Assembly (NCBI GenBank): GCA_019313105.1
Contig: JAFDBW010000020.1
Location: 1-9,475 of the forward strand
Length of the DNA stretch: 9,475 nt
Direction: 5' to 3'
From: Deltaproteobacteria bacterium
GTDB lineage: Bacteria > Desulfobacterota > Desulfuromonadia > Desulfuromonadales > BM103
Below the pieces are notes generated by a model. That model was not told where the DNA came from. It did no database searches and saw only the letters and a program-made list of their open reading frames with translations. Made by a program: the position numbers and the translations under genes. Positions 5,805 through 9,475 of this stretch are shown piece after piece. The number at the start of each line of letters is the position of its first letter. Positions within the stretch are counted from its first letter, which is position 1.

Positions 5805-7046
5805 TTAATCGATATAAGCCCTGGCGTTGGCCAGTTCAGAACCGGTCTGGTCCAGCAGAATAAAGTCTACCTCTAATCGGGCTTCAGAGACAGGTGTAAT
5901 CAGCACAAAGTCGATGCGGAGGTTCCCTCCCGGTCCCAGGGTGATCCCATTGGGTTGGCCCTTCAGAGTCAATGGGTTGGCGTTGGCAGCCTGGCGGGCA
6001 ATGATCTCGTAGCTGGCGTTCTTATTGCTCCGATTATTTACCCAGGCATTAAAAAAAGTCGCCCGGCTGCCATCCTGGAGGACTCGGCTTGCTACTGTGT
6101 GTGAAACTGAAATTTTCAGTGACGCCTCCGGCCTTTGGTACACGGCAAAGACCAGGATCACAGAGAGGGCCAAAGTGGCCATCGAGAGCAGCAGGGTCCT
6201 CACATTGAACAGAGCCTTGACGCCCTTGCCGGACGTGCCGAAAGAGTAGCTGATCAGACCCGGTTGATTCCGTTTGGCCATAACCTGGCGGCAGGCATCG
6301 AGACAACGGCCGCAGTTGATGCATTCCACCTGGTAACCGCACCGGATGTCGATTTCCATTGGACAGACCTGTACACAGGAGTTGCATTCTATGCAACGTA
6401 CTAGCTCGGATTCGGGAAGGTGCAGAGCCAGGGTCGTTTCGTCGGCAAGGGTCGTCTGGAAGCGGCCGTAGGGGCAGAACTCACTGCACATCAGGCGACG
6501 AATCAATGCCATGTCCAGGTAGATGATCGTCGCAACCAGCACCAGGCAAATCCAGGTCGCATAATGCATCTGTCCGGAGGCCAGCTTGATGAAGAAAACC
6601 TGTGGCTCGATGAAATACCAGAGCAGGTTCGCCGAGACCAGCAAGGCCAGAAGGAGGTAAAAACAGTGTAATACGGATTTTTTGAAAAGGCTGTTGTCAC
6701 GTCCGGGTTTGAACTTCAGACGCCGGGCAAACCACTCTGCCAGGTCGGTCAAGGTTGTTTGGGGGCAGAGCCAGCCGCACCATACTCGTCCGAGCACCAT
6801 GGTGATTAGCAGGAAGCCGAGGGTCAGGAGCAGGCTGAAAAGCAGGACCAGGTAAAGTTCCTCGATGCGCAGGGTCTGACCAAAAAAGTACAGGGACAGC
6901 TCAGGGATATCAACGCGCAACAGGCTGTCGCCCTTGATACGGAACCACGGAATCAGTAACAACAGCAGGGTTGCCCCCCACTGGCAGCGGCGTCGCCAAG
7001 GAGAGAGAAGGGCGGGAGCCCTCGTCGGGCAGGATGGCTCTGACAT
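5805..7046 (-). CDS. ccoG: Cytochrome oxidase accessory Fe-S protein CcoG (FixG/RdxA)
   Basis: The product is 413 residues, somewhat shorter than the usual 450-480, mainly at the N-terminus. CcoG is a membrane ferredoxin-like protein, and family members have been reported to reduce Cu(II) for cbb3 assembly. Visible are membrane helices near 24-35, 63-84, 126-145, 163-180 and 283-303; the WCGWLCP motif (Cys90, Cys94); Cys187-x3-Cys191-Pro; and two 4Fe-4S motifs, CIECNSCVQVCP (Cys218, 221, 224, 228) and CINCGRCLDAC (Cys242, 245, 248, 252). After the last helix comes an Ig-like periplasmic domain (about 308-413). The gene begins 47 bases after ccoP, behind a strong hairpin, and has no clear ribosome binding site just before the ATG. 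Confidence 0.94.
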   Translation of the reverse strand: MSEPSCPTRAPALLSPWRRRCQWGATLLLLLIPWFRIKGDSLLRVDIPELSLYFFGQTLRIEELYLVLLFSLLLTLGFLLITMVLGRVWCGWLCPQTTLTDLAEWFARRLKFKPGRDNSLFKKSVLHCFYLLLALLVSANLLWYFIEPQVFFIKLASGQMHYATWICLVLVATIIYLDMALIRRLMCSEFCPYGRFQTTLADETTLALHLPESELVRCIECNSCVQVCPMEIDIRCGYQVECINCGRCLDACRQVMAKRNQPGLISYSFGTSGKGVKALFNVRTLLLSMATLALSVILVFAVYQRPEASLKISVSHTVASRVLQDGSRATFFNAWVNNRSNKNASYEIIARQAANANPLTLKGQPNGITLGPGGNLRIDFVLITPVSEARLEVDFILLDQTGSELANARAYID

Positions 7047-7057
7047 GTGAAAAGTGA

Positions 7058-7085
7058 GGAGGCCGGGGAATTAACCCCTGCCTCC
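7058..7085 (-). promoter_or_regulatory. Strong hairpin between ccoP and ccoG
   Basis: On the minus strand, GGAGGC (7085-7080) and GGGG (7078-7075) pair with CCCC (7068-7065) and GCCTCC (7063-7058). The stem has ten G+C-rich pairs with one mismatch and a six-base TTAATT loop. It fills most of the 47-base gap between structural genes (ccoNOQP) and assembly genes (ccoGHIS). Only a short TTTT occurs shortly after it (TCACTTTTCAC), so it may be a weak attenuator or an mRNA stabilising or processing site that sets unequal expression. The GGAGG is in the stem and too far from the ccoG ATG to act as its ribosome site. Confidence 0.5.
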
Positions 7086-7093
7086 CGATAACT

Positions 7094-7594
7094 TTAGAGG
7101 CTCAAAATATAGTCAGCCAGGCTTTTGATTTCCTCGCTGGAGAGCTTTTTTTTGAAGGCCGGCATGTTCCCCGGTCTGCCATAAGCAATACTTTCTTCAA
7201 CGGCCATATCGGTCTTGCCGTACTTGTACTCACCTGACAGGTCCGGGCCGAAGCCACCTTTACCCTCTGCACCATGGCAGCTTGCACAGTGTTTGGCGTA
7301 CAATTCCTGACCGTCGGAAACTGCGGCCGGGGCCTCCTCGGCAGGTGGTGCCGGAGTTGTTTCAGGAGTTGGTGCGGCCTCTTGCTGCGCCGGAGGTTCT
7401 CCCTTATGGGCGGCCATCTTCTCCTGGAATTCTGCATCAGAACTCCAGCCGGACAGAAGGTAGAACGACATGAAAGCCACCCCCCAGATGATCAGGCCGT
7501 AAAAAAGGATGGTGAAGTAGACCGGTGGGGCCTTTGTGCGGTCTTCGACAATGCCGTCAGCGTGTTCTTCGTGGTGAGGGTCAGTTGTGCTCAT
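7094..7594 (-). CDS. ccoP: cbb3 oxidase subunit CcoP, short single-haem form
   Basis: The product is 166 residues, about half the usual CcoP length (near 300). CcoP carries electrons from periplasmic donors to CcoO. The N-terminal FixP-type segment is seen (ADGIVEDRTKAPPVYF, 12-27, then a helix at about 28-48). An Ala/Pro/Glu-rich flexible linker follows (about 66-92), then one cytochrome c domain with CASCH (Cys103, Cys106, His107) and likely axial Met144 in GRPGNMPAF, ending in a final helix. The second haem domain usual in this subunit is absent, and the protein ends cleanly at a TAA with no remnant downstream. The start at 7594 has AAGGA seven bases upstream. Standing between ccoQ and ccoG it occupies the standard ccoP place. 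Confidence 0.9.
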   Translation of the reverse strand: MSTTDPHHEEHADGIVEDRTKAPPVYFTILFYGLIIWGVAFMSFYLLSGWSSDAEFQEKMAAHKGEPPAQQEAAPTPETTPAPPAEEAPAAVSDGQELYAKHCASCHGAEGKGGFGPDLSGEYKYGKTDMAVEESIAYGRPGNMPAFKKKLSSEEIKSLADYILSL

Positions 7595-7641
7595 GTGAAT
7601 ATCCTTTTGGCAAAAGTCAATCCGTTTCGGCTCGACCAGTG

Positions 7642-7782
7642 TTAATCGTCATCCATCATCTGATACTTGGCCGCTTCCCCTTCGTCCTTGCGTTTTTTGC
7701 TGTAGGTGCGCACGACAATCAAAGCAAAGATAACGAACAGGCCGAAAGTGACGCCCAGGTAAAGGAACGATGCAAGGTCCAT
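7642..7782 (-). CDS. ccoQ: cbb3 oxidase small subunit CcoQ
   Basis: The product is only 46 residues. It begins MDLASFLYLGVTFG, has one transmembrane helix (about 5-24), then a basic YSKKRK stretch (28-33) and an acidic tail with EAAKYQMMDDD (36-46). This matches CcoQ/FixQ in size, topology, the EAA element and acidic end. CcoQ stabilises the oxidase, in some species helping CcoP to associate. It starts two bases after the ccoO stop and ends 47 bases before ccoP. The tail resembles the CcoS signature, and confusion with a CcoS-like protein was considered, but gene order and the short length favour CcoQ. Confidence 0.88.
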   Translation of the reverse strand: MDLASFLYLGVTFGLFVIFALIVVRTYSKKRKDEGEAAKYQMMDDD

Positions 7783-7784
7783 AA

Positions 7785-8660
7785 TCAGTGGTTCTCGCCC
7801 TGCCTGTAGTACCTGATGAAATTAACCAGCTTCCAGACCTTGTCGGTTCCCAGGCTCGAGAAACTAGGCATGCCGTTATCTTCAATGCCGGTGTAGATGA
7901 TTTGAAACAGGATTTCGTCATCATAATCCTCACCGACCAGTTCCGGACCAATTTCACCTTCCATGTGTGTGCCGTGACAGGCGGCACAATTCTGTTGGTA
8001 AAGCTCTTCCCATGGTTCCATGGTGCCATGGTCAACTCCGGCGTAAGGGTTCACCAGGTCGCCGACGATTTCGGTCTTTGTGCTTTCCCTCCACGGGATG
8101 TCGCTGCCAAGTTTTTGCATATAGGCTACAATGGCATCCATTTCATTCTTACCCTCGATAGCCTTGATTTCGGCGTCCGTGTAGGGGAAGCCGAGGGTCT
8201 CCATCTTACGCCGGATCATCTGCGGATCGAGCTGGTTTTCAGAGAGCCAGTCGTAGTCCGGCATGTTGGACTTCGGGACCATGGACCGTGGAGACTCCAT
8301 GTGCTTGTAGTGCCATGCGTCCGGATATTTCCCGCCAAGGCGGGCAATGTCCGGACCGGTGCGCTTCGATCCCCAGAGGAAAGGACGGTCGTAGACGAAT
8401 TCACCTGATTTGGAATACTCCCCGTAGCGCAGAACATCGGAAACCAGTGGACGAACCGTCTGCGAATGGCAGTTGTTACAGCCTTCGCGGATATAGATGT
8501 CGCGGCCTTCCTGTTGCAGTGCGGTATAGGGTTTGACGCCTTCGATGCGGTCCGCTTCAGTATTCACCCAGGCAAAAGGCAGGACCATGGTGATAATGGT
8601 GCCGACCAGGATAGCTGCTGTCGCCATTACGAGCAGGAGGACAGGTCTCTTTTCCCACAT
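7785..8660 (-). CDS. ccoO: cbb3 oxidase subunit CcoO with an extra C-terminal haem c domain
   Basis: The product is 291 residues, against roughly 200-240 in classical CcoO. An N-terminal anchor (about 6-31) precedes the normal CcoO domain: EGCNNCHSQTVRP (Cys61, Cys64, His65), YGEYSKSGEFVYDRPFLWGS (79-98), the TGPD-ARLGGKY-DAWH section and axial Met133 in SNMPDYDWL. After a linker (about 188-215) comes a second, complete cytochrome c domain: CAACH (Cys225, Cys228, His229) with likely axial Met264 in NGMPSF. It passes electrons from CcoP to CcoN. The start at 8660 is set by AGGGAGG a few bases upstream and by the CcoO N-terminus; an in-frame extension to 8792 overlaps ccoN and is unsupported. 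It begins two bases after the ccoN stop and ends two bases before ccoQ. Confidence 0.94.
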   Translation of the reverse strand: MWEKRPVLLLVMATAAILVGTIITMVLPFAWVNTEADRIEGVKPYTALQQEGRDIYIREGCNNCHSQTVRPLVSDVLRYGEYSKSGEFVYDRPFLWGSKRTGPDIARLGGKYPDAWHYKHMESPRSMVPKSNMPDYDWLSENQLDPQMIRRKMETLGFPYTDAEIKAIEGKNEMDAIVAYMQKLGSDIPWRESTKTEIVGDLVNPYAGVDHGTMEPWEELYQQNCAACHGTHMEGEIGPELVGEDYDDEILFQIIYTGIEDNGMPSFSSLGTDKVWKLVNFIRYYRQGENH

Positions 8661-8662
8661 GA

Positions 8663-9475
8663 TCAGGCCCTCCCTTCTGCAGGCGCTGCCTGCGCAGTTG
8701 TTGTTTTGCCCTTGGTGACTGTCATGTACAGGTTGTAGATAAAGATGATCAGCCCGAGTAGATAGATGAGACCGCCGAATGCCCGTGCCCACCAGTATGG
8801 GTACATCTCAACCATGGTCTCCATGAAGGTGTAGGTCAGGCTGCCATCGGGGTTCATGGCATTCCACATCCCGGCTTGCAGGACACCTGCGACCCACAGT
8901 GAGATGGACCAGATCAGCTGGCCGATCAGGATCAGCCAGAATTGCAGGTTTGCCAGTGGGATGCTGTAGACCTCCCGGCCATAAATACGCGGCAGGAGGA
9001 AGTAAATGCTGGCAAAGGCAATCATCGACACCCAGCCCATGGTGCCCATGTGGATGTGTGCCGGGACCCAGTCGGTGTAGTGGATAAAGGCCGAGAATGT
9101 CCTGATTGCCTGCATCGGCCCCTGCAGAGTCTGCAGTCCGTAGAATGTGATACCAAGGATCAGGAACTTGACCAGATAGTTCTCGCGCATCTGGTGCCAC
9201 TGCCCGTTCATCGAGAGATAGCCGTTGAAGACGCTGCCCCACGACGGTGCAATCAGCATCACGGAGAAGCCCATGGCCAGGGTTTGAATCCAGTCGGGTA
9301 CCGGAGTCCAGAGCAGGTGGTGTGCACCGGTCCAGAGATACATGAAGATCAGGGACCAGAAAGCCACGATTGACAGACGGTGGCTGTAGATTGGTACGCC
9401 GGTCGATTTTGGCAAAAAGTAGTAAAACATTGCCAGAGGTGGAGCGGTCAATGCCATGGCTACGGCATTGTGTCC
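8663..9475 (-). CDS. ccoN: cbb3 oxidase catalytic subunit CcoN (3' part, runs off the window)
   Basis: The last 270 residues are present; the frame stays open to 9475, so the N-terminal part lies outside. This subunit reduces oxygen at the haem b3-CuB site. Numbering from the first complete codon, His2 (GHNAV), His52 and His53 (GAHHLL) fit the three CuB ligands, Tyr46 fits the Tyr cross-linked to a CuB histidine, and His140 and His142 (PAHIHMG) fit the haem b3 and haem b ligands. Their spacing equals that of Pseudomonas stutzeri CcoN (207, 257, 258, 251, 345, 347) as I recall it. Gln118 (TLQGP) stands where the classical FEGP has Glu. Several helices follow, ending in a short cytoplasmic Lys/Ala-rich tail. 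It is the first gene of the operon; the promoter is not in view. Confidence 0.95.
   Translation of the reverse strand, partial: GHNAVAMALTAPPLAMFYYFLPKSTGVPIYSHRLSIVAFWSLIFMYLWTGAHHLLWTPVPDWIQTLAMGFSVMLIAPSWGSVFNGYLSMNGQWHQMRENYLVKFLILGITFYGLQTLQGPMQAIRTFSAFIHYTDWVPAHIHMGTMGWVSMIAFASIYFLLPRIYGREVYSIPLANLQFWLILIGQLIWSISLWVAGVLQAGMWNAMNPDGSLTYTFMETMVEMYPYWWARAFGGLIYLLGLIIFIYNLYMTVTKGKTTTAQAAPAEGRA

Noticed and set aside
8661..8792. Longer start for CcoO at 8792
   Set aside because: It would overlap the ccoN end by 130 bases and add a sequence unlike any CcoO N-terminus. The start at 8660 has a strong ribosome site and the normal membrane anchor.

Overview
The window is a Gram-negative aerobic or microaerobic respiration locus. 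Every supportable gene lies on the minus strand and is read from right to left. The core is a near-complete cbb3-type (C-family haem-copper) cytochrome c oxidase operon: ccoN (3' part only, its 5' end lies beyond position 9475), ccoO, ccoQ, ccoP, then the assembly genes ccoG, ccoH (fixH), ccoI and ccoS. Two further membrane or periplasmic genes follow, a YtkA/FixH-like lipid-free exported protein and a DsbD_2/TauE-SafE-like membrane protein. Spacing is very tight: 2 bp at N/O and O/Q, 4 bp at H/I, and ATGA overlaps at the last two junctions. The ten genes are therefore probably one transcription unit whose promoter is outside the window.

How the genes work together: CcoN carries the haem b/b3-CuB site where oxygen is reduced. 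CcoO and CcoP feed electrons through c-type haems. CcoQ is a small stabilising subunit. CcoG (Fe-S, copper reduction), CcoI (P1B copper ATPase), CcoH and CcoS deliver copper and cofactors. The two distal genes probably also handle copper or thiols in the envelope.

The oxidase is a variant. CcoO has an extra C-terminal haem c domain and CcoP has only one haem c instead of two, so the total of three c haems is kept but moved. CcoN has Gln where the classical FEGP motif has Glu.

Left of the operon is a 413-base stretch with no convincing gene (1183-1595). It is followed by a second leftward pair: a secreted DUF4833-like protein (646-1182) and a small periplasmic monohaem cytochrome c (266-532). 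This pair is visibly poorer in G+C than the cco genes. An inverted repeat spans the gap between the two genes and would bury the ribosome binding site of the cytochrome. The left end (1-265) has no gene but is crowded with palindromes, including a probable leftward terminator at 54-79.

Organism: an exact assignment is not possible. The cbb3 set, exported cytochromes and moderate G+C (about 55-60% in sampled cco lines) indicate a Gram-negative bacterium. The divergent CcoN and the redistributed haems look more like Desulfobacterota, Nitrospirota or similar lineages than classical alpha- or gammaproteobacteria; this is a low-confidence inference.
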